A DNA stretch of 5,990 nt from an uncultured Candidatus Competibacteraceae bacterium (GTDB lineage Bacteria > Pseudomonadota > Gammaproteobacteria > Competibacterales > Competibacteraceae): assembly GCA_937872125.1 (NCBI GenBank), contig CALMNY010000158.1:1-5990 (forward strand). Reading direction: 5' to 3'. The position numbers and the translations under genes were made by a program. Each line of letters begins with the position of its first letter. Positions within the stretch are counted from its first letter, which is position 1. Below the pieces are notes generated by a model. That model made no database searches, was not told where the DNA came from, and saw only the letters and a program-made list of their open reading frames with translations. This document shows positions 1 to 5,809 of this stretch, one piece after another.

Positions 1-486
1 TTGAGAAGGCCGACAGCTTCTACAGCGACTACCAGGCCGACGTGAGCCTGGCAACGGACATCTTCCACGGCGGCAAATCGTCGCTGCTGGCTGCCAGCAC
101 GGAAGGCGAATGGCATTCCTTTGGCGCCTACCCGGCCACCAGCCCGCTGGATTTGACCGGTTACGACCAGTTGAGCTTCTGGATTTACGACACCACCACC
201 AACAATGACGGCAAGGCCGATAATTCGGTGGGCGTCAAGCTGTTCGACGCCGCCGGCGCCTCGGAAGAGATCTGGACCGACAATGCCGCGGCCGGCAAGA
301 ACGGCAAGACCGTGACCAATGAGTGGGTCAAGATGACGTTGAATCTTGCAGCGTTCACGACGGTTGACCTGTCTAAGATCGAGAAGATCCAGTTCTCCAT
401 GTACTGGGCCGGCAATTACTATGTGGACGACATTATGGCGCTCAAGCCGGTGGAACTGACCGACAAAAGCGTGGTGCTGCAAGACT
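1..486 (+). repeat. Tandem repeat copy 1 (486 bp, 162 codons; may extend left)
   Basis: Position 1 aligns with position 487, and the same 486-base offset holds at the end of the domain (the YWAGNYYVDDI codons at 402 and 888). The first 137 bases differ from copy 2 at only six places, all at third codon positions, so 45 residues in a row are identical. After that the copies diverge to roughly 70% identical residues, with conserved blocks at FWIYDTT, the NNDGKADNSVGVKLFDAAG stretch and the C-terminal YYVDDI strand. The copy ends in a short linker (VELTDKSVVLQD) leading into copy 2. The left edge cuts the repeat one base into a Phe codon. Confidence 0.9.
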
Positions 487-935
487 TTGAGAAGGCCGAC
501 AGCTTCTACAGCGATTATCAGGCCGACGTGAGCCTGGCAACCGACATCTTCCACGGCGGCAAATCGTCGCTGCTGGCCGCCAGCACCGAGGGCGAATGGC
601 ATTCCTTTGGCGCCTACCCGGCCGTCAAACCGATGGACATTTCCACCTATGGCAAGCTGTGCTTCTGGATCTATGACACCACCGCCAACAACGACGGCAA
701 GGCCGACAACTCGGTGGGCGTCAAGCTGTTCGACGCGGCCGGCGTGAGCGAGGAGTTCTGGACCGACCACGAAGCCGTGGGCAAAAACCCCAAAACCGTG
801 CAAAACGAGTGGACGCAGATGTGCCTGGACCTGAACGCGTTCTCCAACGTGGATCTGCGCAAGATCGACAAAGTGCAGTTCGCGCTCTACTGGGCCGGCA
901 ATTACTACGTTGACGACATCACCCTGGAGCCCTAA
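1..935 (+). CDS. C-terminal part of a tandem-repeat protein with carbohydrate-binding-module-like domains (5' end outside window)
   Basis: The reading frame is open from the left edge (first whole codon at 3, Glu) to TAA at 933-935, giving 310 visible residues. The GTG at 42 falls inside a repeat and is not the start. The visible part is two copies of a 162-residue unit. Each unit starts with an acidic aromatic stretch (DFEKADSFYSDY), followed by FHGGKSSL, FWIYDTT, GVKLFDAAG, and near the end YWAGNYYVDDI. A leading 'DFE' strand, a 'GGKSSL' turn and a closing 'YYVDDI' strand are typical of jelly-roll, galactose-binding-like modules such as CBM families appended to secreted glycoside hydrolases. 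That assignment rests on pattern only. No catalytic domain, membrane segment or sorting signal is visible, and the protein ends directly after the last domain. It lies 69 bases upstream of a sugar-type importer, which supports a role in binding or degrading a polysaccharide outside the cell. It could also be a purely adhesive or surface-layer protein. Confidence 0.8.
   Translation, partial: EKADSFYSDYQADVSLATDIFHGGKSSLLAASTEGEWHSFGAYPATSPLDLTGYDQLSFWIYDTTTNNDGKADNSVGVKLFDAAGASEEIWTDNAAAGKNGKTVTNEWVKMTLNLAAFTTVDLSKIEKIQFSMYWAGNYYVDDIMALKPVELTDKSVVLQDFEKADSFYSDYQADVSLATDIFHGGKSSLLAASTEGEWHSFGAYPAVKPMDISTYGKLCFWIYDTTANNDGKADNSVGVKLFDAAGVSEEFWTDHEAVGKNPKTVQNEWTQMCLDLNAFSNVDLRKIDKVQFALYWAGNYYVDDITLEP
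487..932 (+). repeat. Tandem repeat copy 2 (terminal copy)
   Basis: This is the second copy of the 162-residue unit, in the same frame with no intervening stop. It ends without the linker found after copy 1, because the stop codon directly follows the closing strand and the residues TLEP. By hand count about 32 of 149 aligned residues differ from copy 1, all of them after the first 45. The copy has two cysteines (LCFW and QMCL) where copy 1 has Ser and Thr, so any disulfide would be specific to this copy. It is likely one folded beta-sandwich domain. Confidence 0.9.
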
Positions 936-951
936 TCCTTGATCCTTGTGC

Positions 952-983
952 CGGAGCTGGCCGGAGTGCTCCAGCCAGCTCCG
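952..983 (+). promoter_or_regulatory. Stem-loop between repeat-protein gene and binding-protein gene
   Basis: Bases 952-961 pair with 974-983 in a perfect 10-bp GC-rich stem (CGGAGCTGGC with GCCAGCTCCG). After one C/A mismatch, GGA at 963-965 can pair with TCC at 970-972 over a four-base loop. No T-run follows, so this is not a standard intrinsic terminator. It sits 17 bases after the stop of the repeat protein and 13 bases before the ribosome-binding site of the next gene. Possible roles are weak termination, a processing or stability element for the upstream mRNA end, or 5' protection of the binding-protein message. The structure is seen in the sequence; the role is inferred. Confidence 0.6.
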
Positions 984-995
984 CGCAAAGAAAGC

Positions 996-1000
996 AGGTG
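996..1000 (+). promoter_or_regulatory. Ribosome-binding site of the binding-protein gene
   Basis: AGGTG lies four bases before the ATG at 1005. It supports that ATG over the upstream in-frame TTG at 939, which has no such site and would place the stem-loop inside the coding region. Confidence 0.6.
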
Positions 1001-1004
1001 TTTT

Positions 1005-2657
1005 ATGAGCCCTTCTACTCGAATCAACCGCCGCCAGTTCTTGAATATGATGGCTGCCGGCGCCGGCGCGCTGGCGTTGAGCGCGTGCGGCGTGAAGGCC
1101 GGGGATGGAACCGGAACCACCCCCGGCGGCGGGGCGGTCTCCAACGTCAAGTTGCTGACCGCCGGTTGGCCGATCGATGTGCCTTTTGCCAATGCAACCC
1201 CGGGGTTCCAGGTCGGCTATAACAAGGCCTTCCAGGCCTGGTTGGACCTGAATCCGGGCGTCAGCGTGGAGCGCATTGAGTTCAACGTGTGGGACACGGC
1301 CGGCCTGCGCACGGCGGTGGCCGGCGGCACGGCGCCCTTCCACTATCCCATCGGCGTGCTGGGCGGCTGGAATGTGCCCGGCATTCAGGCTTCCAACGCT
1401 GAAGGCCTGTTCGCCGATATCACCGCCGCCTTTGAGAAGCACAAAGTGCTGGACCTGCTCGATCCGAAGGTGGCGGCCAACAGCTCGCGCTGGAAATCGC
1501 AGGACGGCAAGATCTTCGGTATCCCCTACGAGGTCGTCTCCAGCGAGGGTTTCTTCTATAACCGCGAACACCTGGCCGAGATCGGCATGGACAGCCTGCC
1601 GCTCAACTGGAAGTGGACCGACATGCGTGAGTGGGCGCTGAAGATGACCAAGGGCGACCGCAAGGGCCTGGCGATGGCTGCCTACGCGCTGGACTGGATC
1701 CTGCCGACTTACGGCATCGACTTCGACGGCCTGCTCAGCCACTACCCGGTGCCCGGCAAGGGCTTTAACTGGCGCTGGGACTTCACCACCTTTGTCGACG
1801 ATATCGTGGAAGGCGTGGAACTGTGGCGCGCGATGAACTTTGAAGACCAGTCGGTCTACACCGATCCCAACTTCTGGGATTACTCGCAGAACGGGCAGCT
1901 TGCCGCCGCTTTCTACGATGGGCGCGCCTCGATGACGCCTGGCATTCACCTGTTCTTCTCGGATATGGCCGGCAAAATGAACAAGACCATCCTGGAAGCG
2001 GATGAATTTATGGGCTTCAACCGCCAGCCGCTTGGCCCGCTGGGTTATACCTACCAACTGCCCTTTTCCAACAGCGCCTGGGCCTTCAACCCCGACCTGA
2101 ACGAAGAGGAACTGGACAAGGCGGTCTCTCTCTTTACCTATATGCTGCTGAGCGACGGTTTCGTCACCACCACGCAGGAGATCTATAACGTCAACAAAGA
2201 CCCCAGCGAAATCATCCGCGCCATCCGCTGGCCGTTTGCCAACAAGTTCTCCGAAACCATCCCCGGCGTAGAAGGCTCGTTGAGCGCGGCCACCGGCAAA
2301 CGCTTCTCCGAAGCCATCAACACCATCTTCTCGCAGCCCAAGCAGCCTGAAGTGGGCGAATATGTGCCCCCCGAAGTCAACCGCGGTCCGGGCGACACGC
2401 CCTGGTACGACAAGCTGACCCGCTGGGGCTACTCGCAGGACCCGTTCGACGTCAAGGCCGACGCGGCCGAGCTGGAAAACATCCTCAACCAGCAGGCCAA
2501 AACCTTCCCCTCGAGCGTCGATCCGGACGCCTTCGCGGCCGGCATCAACAAGTACTACGCCGACATGGCCGCCTACCTGCAGGCCAATGCACCCGAGTTT
2601 TACGAAAAACGGTTCATCCCGTTCTACGATCTACGCATCAAGCCGGAATTTGGCTAA
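1005..2657 (+). CDS. ABC importer extracellular solute-binding lipoprotein (CUT1 sugar type, Tat-exported)
   Basis: The 550-residue protein is the capture subunit of the importer encoded downstream. It would be anchored on the outer face of the membrane and deliver a solute, probably a sugar or oligosaccharide, to the permeases. The N-terminus has a twin-arginine motif (NRRQFLN, residues 8-14), a short hydrophobic stretch (15-25) and a lipobox LSAC with the lipidated cysteine at 28. A Gly/Thr-rich linker (about 29-45) follows. DGKIFGIPYE (167-176), followed by FFYNREHLAEIGMD (183-196), is the usual signature of family-1 extracellular solute-binding proteins. FYDGRASMTPG (303-313) fits the conserved stretch in which a short-lived extended chain is tested against the binding cleft. 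The protein is longer than the roughly 400-450 residues of MalE-like proteins. The extra length includes a Pro-rich region (444-466) and a C-terminal helical tail (485-550). The ATG at 1005 is chosen because it gives the complete Tat signal and has a ribosome-binding site. The substrate cannot be told from the sequence. Confidence 0.9.
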   Translation: MSPSTRINRRQFLNMMAAGAGALALSACGVKAGDGTGTTPGGGAVSNVKLLTAGWPIDVPFANATPGFQVGYNKAFQAWLDLNPGVSVERIEFNVWDTAGLRTAVAGGTAPFHYPIGVLGGWNVPGIQASNAEGLFADITAAFEKHKVLDLLDPKVAANSSRWKSQDGKIFGIPYEVVSSEGFFYNREHLAEIGMDSLPLNWKWTDMREWALKMTKGDRKGLAMAAYALDWILPTYGIDFDGLLSHYPVPGKGFNWRWDFTTFVDDIVEGVELWRAMNFEDQSVYTDPNFWDYSQNGQLAAAFYDGRASMTPGIHLFFSDMAGKMNKTILEADEFMGFNRQPLGPLGYTYQLPFSNSAWAFNPDLNEEELDKAVSLFTYMLLSDGFVTTTQEIYNVNKDPSEIIRAIRWPFANKFSETIPGVEGSLSAATGKRFSEAINTIFSQPKQPEVGEYVPPEVNRGPGDTPWYDKLTRWGYSQDPFDVKADAAELENILNQQAKTFPSSVDPDAFAAGINKYYADMAAYLQANAPEFYEKRFIPFYDLRIKPEFG

Positions 2658-2678
2658 ACCATCCGGCGCGCAGTGCCA

Positions 2679-2707
2679 TTCCCGGAGCGGTTGCGCCGCT
2701 CCGGGAA
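2679..2707 (+). promoter_or_regulatory. Perfect 12-bp stem-loop between binding-protein and permease genes
   Basis: Bases 2679-2690 (TTCCCGGAGCGG) are exactly complementary to 2696-2707 (CCGCTCCGGGAA), with a five-base loop TTGCG. It starts 21 bases after the binding-protein stop, and no T-run follows. In other binding-protein-dependent operons (for example the malE-malF gap of enteric bacteria), intergenic stem-loops protect the upstream message from 3' decay, so that binding protein outnumbers permease. The same role is a reasonable inference here. Partial transcription termination is the alternative. The stem shares the CGGAGC/GCTCCG arms with the stem-loop at 952-983. Confidence 0.7.
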
Positions 2708-2721
2708 ACGCACCTGAGAAC

Positions 2722-2726
2722 AGGAG
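2722..2726 (+). promoter_or_regulatory. Ribosome-binding site of permease 1
   Basis: AGGAG is located eight bases before the ATG at 2735 and 14 bases beyond the foot of the stem-loop, so the stem does not cover it. Confidence 0.7.
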
Positions 2727-2734
2727 ATGTACTT

Positions 2735-3649
2735 ATGTCTGTTGGCACTGATGTGATTGAACCCAGGCCGGCGGTCCCGGCGGTGGAAGGCGGCCGGACG
2801 CGCAGGCGCTGGCTGAACTGGCTGTTTGTCATCCCGGCCATCCTGTTCCAGTTTTTCTGGGGCTGGTACCCGATGGTGATCGCCATCTTCCTCAGCCTGA
2901 CCAACGCGCCCATCCGCGGCGCGGTCACCTTCCGCGGCATTGAAAATTACGTGCGCCTGGCCTCCGACCCGCTGGTGCCGATGGCCTTCCGCGTCACGTT
3001 GATTTACGGCATCTTATCGATCATCCTGACCTTCATCATTCCGATCATCACCGCCATTTTGCTGATGGAAATGCCGCCCAAAACGATGCGCGTGATGATG
3101 ATCCTTTGGTTCCTGCCGCTATCCGGCATCGCCAGTACGCTGTTCTGGCAGTATCTCTACAACGAAAAATTCGGCATCTTCCAGTACATCGCCACGGCGG
3201 TGCTGGGGCTGCCGCCGCAGGCCTTTTTGAGCAGCGAGCGGTTGGTGCTCTTCTGGCTGATCGTGCCGGGAATTATCATGTACGGCCCGGGGCTGTATTA
3301 TATCGCCGGGCTGCAGGGCATTCCCAAGTCGTACTACGAGGCGGCCGAAGTGGAAGGCGCCGGATTCTGGCGCAAGATCTGGACGATTTCGCTGCCGCGC
3401 CTGCGCCCGATCATCTCGATGACGCTGCTTTTCTCGATCATTGGCAGTTTGCAGGAATTCACCTTCCCCGACCTGATGACGCGCGGCGGGCCCAACGGCG
3501 CCAGCCGCACGGTGGTGATGTACATGTTCACGCTGCTGAACAACGGGCGCATCGGCGACTCGACCGCGCTGGCGGTGATGCTGTTCGCGCTGATTATGGT
3601 CTTCGTGCTGGTCTTCCGGCTGGTGTTCAAGTCGGACCCGGACGTCTAA
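2735..3649 (+). CDS. ABC sugar transporter permease, MalF/UgpA-like (CUT1 permease 1)
   Basis: This 304-residue inner-membrane protein would form half of the transmembrane channel. A basic stretch (RTRRRW, 21-26) precedes the first membrane segment, consistent with the inside-positive rule. Six hydrophobic segments can be seen at about 30-54, 86-110, 117-138, 169-193, 224-246 and 277-298, the usual number for this family. Between segments 4 and 5 lies a canonical EAA loop, the cytoplasmic coupling site to the ATPase: E202-A203-A204, G208, I218 and L220-P221. The short sequence FPDLMTRGGP (244-253) is a well-conserved part of MalF/UgpA-type permeases, where variants of 'T.GGP' follow segment 5. 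It lacks the long extra N-terminal segments and periplasmic domain of E. coli MalF, as most CUT1 permeases do. It is followed 13 bases later by its partner permease. Confidence 0.93.
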   Translation: MSVGTDVIEPRPAVPAVEGGRTRRRWLNWLFVIPAILFQFFWGWYPMVIAIFLSLTNAPIRGAVTFRGIENYVRLASDPLVPMAFRVTLIYGILSIILTFIIPIITAILLMEMPPKTMRVMMILWFLPLSGIASTLFWQYLYNEKFGIFQYIATAVLGLPPQAFLSSERLVLFWLIVPGIIMYGPGLYYIAGLQGIPKSYYEAAEVEGAGFWRKIWTISLPRLRPIISMTLLFSIIGSLQEFTFPDLMTRGGPNGASRTVVMYMFTLLNNGRIGDSTALAVMLFALIMVFVLVFRLVFKSDPDV

Positions 3650-3651
3650 AA

Positions 3652-3657
3652 AGGAGG
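3652..3657 (+). promoter_or_regulatory. Strong ribosome-binding site of permease 2
   Basis: AGGAGG is a full match to the anti-Shine-Dalgarno core, five bases before the ATG at 3663. It is the strongest site in the window and begins three bases after the permease 1 stop codon. Confidence 0.8.
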
Positions 3658-3662
3658 AACCG

Positions 3663-4676
3663 ATGAGCCTGTTTCCAACCGTCGGTCGTAAGCAACTTGG
3701 TGTGCGGATTTCCTGGTGGCTGGTGGTGGCATTCCTGGCCTTTGGCGTGTTCATGCACCTGGTGCCGTTCTATATCATGATCACCACGTCGATCAAGCCC
3801 GCCACTGAGGCGATGGCCATGCCGCCCACCCTGTGGCCCAAACAGCCCACCTTTGCCGCCTGGGGACTGGTGCTGAAGCTTTCGGACATTGCCAAATCGG
3901 TGCTTTCACAGCCGCTGAGCAAGTATTTCCTCAACTCGATGATCATGACCTTTGGCACCATGATCCTGAGCATCCCGGTCACCTCGCTGGCGGCTTACGC
4001 GGTCAGCAAACTCATCAAGGGGCGCGCCGCCAAGAACCTGTTCATCTTTTTCATCGGTACGCTGATGCTGCCGGGCATCGTCAGCCTGATCCCGTCCTTC
4101 CTGCTGACGCGCAACTTCCCCTTCCCGCTGCCGGTGGCGCCCAACATTCCCGGCACCGACGTCGCTTTCCCCACGCTGCGCATCTGGAACACTTACTGGG
4201 CGGTGATCATCCCGGCCGGCTTCAGCGCGGGCAACTTCCTGCTGTTCAAAGGCTACTTCGACGGCATCCCCGATTCGATCATCAACGCCGCGCGGGTGGA
4301 CGGCGGCTCGGAGTTCAACATCTTCCGGCGCATCATCCTGCCCATGTCCATCCCGGTGTACGCGGTGGTGGCTTATTTCACCTTCGGCGCCACCTGGGAT
4401 AGCTACCTGTGGCCGCTGGTGGTGATTCAAGATAGCGCCATTGCGCCGCTGACGCTGGCCATCCGGCGCATCTCAGATGCGTTTGGCGCGGCCGGCACCA
4501 CCAACCCGCTCACCGCGGTGGGGGCGTCGGCGGGCATCAGCGAGCTGGTTTCGCAGGGTCTGTCATGGAACGGCCTGATGGTGCTGGGTTTGCTGCAGGC
4601 CATCCCGACCTTCATCTTCTTCATCATCGCGCGCGAATACCTGCTCAAGGGCGTGAAGATCCAGGGGTTGAAATGA
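3663..4676 (+). CDS. ABC sugar transporter permease, MalG/UgpE-like (CUT1 permease 2)
   Basis: This 337-residue inner-membrane protein would pair with permease 1. Hydrophobic segments can be seen at about 18-41, 93-116, 125-147, 178-197, 229-250 and 303-323. The early 'P.Y.M..TS.K' pattern (PFYIMITTSIKP, 35-46) and the C-terminal YLLKGVKIQGLK are hallmarks of MalG-type permeases. The coupling loop after segment 4 is NAARVDGGSEF...RRIILP: A209, A210, G214, I224, L226 and P227 fit the EAA consensus, but the leading Glu is Asn208. It is longer than the 270-300 residues usual for the family. The extra length lies in a Pro-rich external loop (150-175) and in a Gly/Ala/Ser-rich loop before the last segment (272-302). 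The gene ends in TGA at 4674-4676, overlapping the ATPase start by four bases. That suggests translational coupling. Confidence 0.93.
   Translation: MSLFPTVGRKQLGVRISWWLVVAFLAFGVFMHLVPFYIMITTSIKPATEAMAMPPTLWPKQPTFAAWGLVLKLSDIAKSVLSQPLSKYFLNSMIMTFGTMILSIPVTSLAAYAVSKLIKGRAAKNLFIFFIGTLMLPGIVSLIPSFLLTRNFPFPLPVAPNIPGTDVAFPTLRIWNTYWAVIIPAGFSAGNFLLFKGYFDGIPDSIINAARVDGGSEFNIFRRIILPMSIPVYAVVAYFTFGATWDSYLWPLVVIQDSAIAPLTLAIRRISDAFGAAGTTNPLTAVGASAGISELVSQGLSWNGLMVLGLLQAIPTFIFFIIAREYLLKGVKIQGLK
4663..4667 (+). promoter_or_regulatory. Ribosome-binding site of ATPase 1, inside the permease 2 gene
   Basis: AGGGG lies five bases before the ATG at 4673. That ATG overlaps the permease 2 stop codon. The site supports this start over in-frame codons further upstream, whose translation gives a non-conserved His/Arg-rich extension. 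Confidence 0.6.
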
Positions 4677-5800
4677 GCAGCGTAACCCTTGAAAACGTGG
4701 TCAAGTACTACTACCCCGCGGTGGGCGCGGCCGATTCCAAACCGGTGAAGGGTCTGAACAACATCAACATGCGCATCGCCGAGGGCGAAACGGTCAGCGT
4801 GGTGGGGCCATCGGGCTGCGGCAAGAGCACGCTGCTCAAGGTGATCGCCGGGCTGGAGTTCGCCGATGAGGGGCGTGTGCTGTACAACGATTTCGACGTC
4901 ACCAAAATCACGCCGCAGGACCGCGGGGTGGGCATGGTGTTCCAGGATTATGCCCTCTATCCGACCAAGGAGGGCAAGAACAACATGAGCTATTACTTCG
5001 AGGTGCACCACCGCAGCGCGGAAGAGAAAGAGCAGCGCCTGCGCGAGACCTCGGAACTGATGGGCATTGGCTTCGACATGCTGATGGGCCGCCAGGTGGA
5101 TACGCTCTCGGGCGGCGAGAAGCAGCGCGTGGGCATTGCGCGGGCCATCGTGCGTGAGCCCAACGTCTTCCTGATGGACGAGCCCATTTCCAACCTGGAT
5201 GCCAAGCTGCGCGAGCGCACTCGCACCGAAATCCGCCGCCTGCTGAAAAAATTTGGCATCACCACGCTGTACGTCACGCACGACCAGCAGGAGGCCATCT
5301 TCATGGGCGACCGCATCGCGGTGATGCGCGCGGGCAGCCTGGAGCAGATTGGCACATTCGACGAGCTGTACTACGCGCCGGCCAACCTGTTCGTGGCCAC
5401 GTTGATCGGCACGCCGCCCATCAGCATTTTGCCGGGGGAATTGGCGCATGGAACGCTGCGCGCGGCCGGGCAGACGGAACTGGCACTGCCGGAGCAACTA
5501 TCCGGCGGGCTGCCGCAGGGCAGCCTGCGCCTGGGCGTGCGCCCGGAGGGTTGGCTGGTGGCGCGCGAGCCCGAACCGGGCAGCCTGGCGATGAACGTGA
5601 CGCGCATCGAGCGGCTGTTCACCGAGCGGGCGGCTTTCGCCCACGGAGATGTGAACGGGGCGCCGGTCAACGCGCTGGTGCCGCTGGACTTCCCCGACGC
5701 GAAGATGCTCTACCTGCGACCCGACTGGGAGCGGGCTTACATCTTTGCGGCTGACGCCGAAACTGCGCTGCATGTTCCCGGCGTGCCTGAGCTGTTTTGA
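4673..5800 (+). CDS. ABC transporter ATP-binding protein, MalK/UgpC-like (ATPase 1)
   Basis: This 375-residue cytoplasmic ATPase would energise the importer and dock on the permease EAA loops. All nucleotide-binding elements are visible: Walker A GPSGCGKST (45-53), Q-loop FQDYALYP with Q91, signature LSGGEKQRV (145-153), Walker B VFLMDEP (165-171) with catalytic E170, D-loop SNLDAKLR (173-180) and switch His203 in VTHDQQEA. The C-terminal part (about 245-375) follows the MalK/UgpC pattern of a regulatory beta domain (TOBE-like), with LRLGVRPEGW (286-294 region) matching the usual 'G.RPE' element. Total length is normal for the family. Two details differ from MalK: the residues after the Q-loop read PTKEGKNN instead of a 'P.M.V..N'-type stretch, and the signature has Glu-Lys where Gln-Arg is common. 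Translation is probably coupled to permease 2 through the ATGA overlap. A second ATPase gene starts nine bases after the stop. Confidence 0.95.
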   Translation: MSSVTLENVVKYYYPAVGAADSKPVKGLNNINMRIAEGETVSVVGPSGCGKSTLLKVIAGLEFADEGRVLYNDFDVTKITPQDRGVGMVFQDYALYPTKEGKNNMSYYFEVHHRSAEEKEQRLRETSELMGIGFDMLMGRQVDTLSGGEKQRVGIARAIVREPNVFLMDEPISNLDAKLRERTRTEIRRLLKKFGITTLYVTHDQQEAIFMGDRIAVMRAGSLEQIGTFDELYYAPANLFVATLIGTPPISILPGELAHGTLRAAGQTELALPEQLSGGLPQGSLRLGVRPEGWLVAREPEPGSLAMNVTRIERLFTERAAFAHGDVNGAPVNALVPLDFPDAKMLYLRPDWERAYIFAADAETALHVPGVPELF

Positions 5801-5805
5801 GAGGG
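5801..5805 (+). promoter_or_regulatory. Ribosome-binding site of ATPase 2
   Basis: GAGGG directly follows the ATPase 1 stop codon and lies four bases before the ATG at 5810. Confidence 0.55.
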
Positions 5806-5809
5806 CAGG

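Noticed and set aside
42..44. GTG as a possible start codon for the repeat protein
   Set aside because: The frame stays open to the left edge, and the residues before it match the start of copy 2, so this codon is an internal Val.
952..983. Standard intrinsic terminator
   Set aside because: The stem is strong, but the bases after it (CGCAAAGAAAGC) contain no T-run. I therefore list it as a stem-loop of unknown role.
939..1004. N-terminal extension of the binding protein from TTG at 939
   Set aside because: It would place a strong stem-loop in the coding region, has no ribosome-binding site, and would bury the Tat signal 22 residues inside the protein. The ATG at 1005 with AGGTG upstream fits better.
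936..1004. Promoter for the binding-protein gene in the intergenic gap
   Set aside because: I found no convincing -35/-10 pair in the 69 bases. A promoter inside the upstream gene or far upstream remains possible but is not visible.
3119..3754. Minus-strand open frame opposite the permease genes
   Set aside because: It is a low-complexity Arg/His/Gln-rich shadow covering two well-supported permease genes, with no recognisable domain.
3833..4402. Plus-strand open frame in another frame of permease 2
   Set aside because: It is His/Arg/Gly-rich with no domain pattern and lies wholly within the permease coding region.
4565..4672. N-terminal extension of ATPase 1 overlapping the permease 2 gene
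   Set aside because: The extension is a His/Arg-rich read-through of the permease gene in another frame. The ATG at 4673 with AGGGG upstream starts right before the conserved first strand.
4427..5497. Long minus-strand open frame opposite ATPase 1
   Set aside because: Its composition (rich in Arg, His, Ala, Gln) is that of an antisense shadow of a high-GC gene. It overlaps a gene with all ABC ATPase motifs intact.
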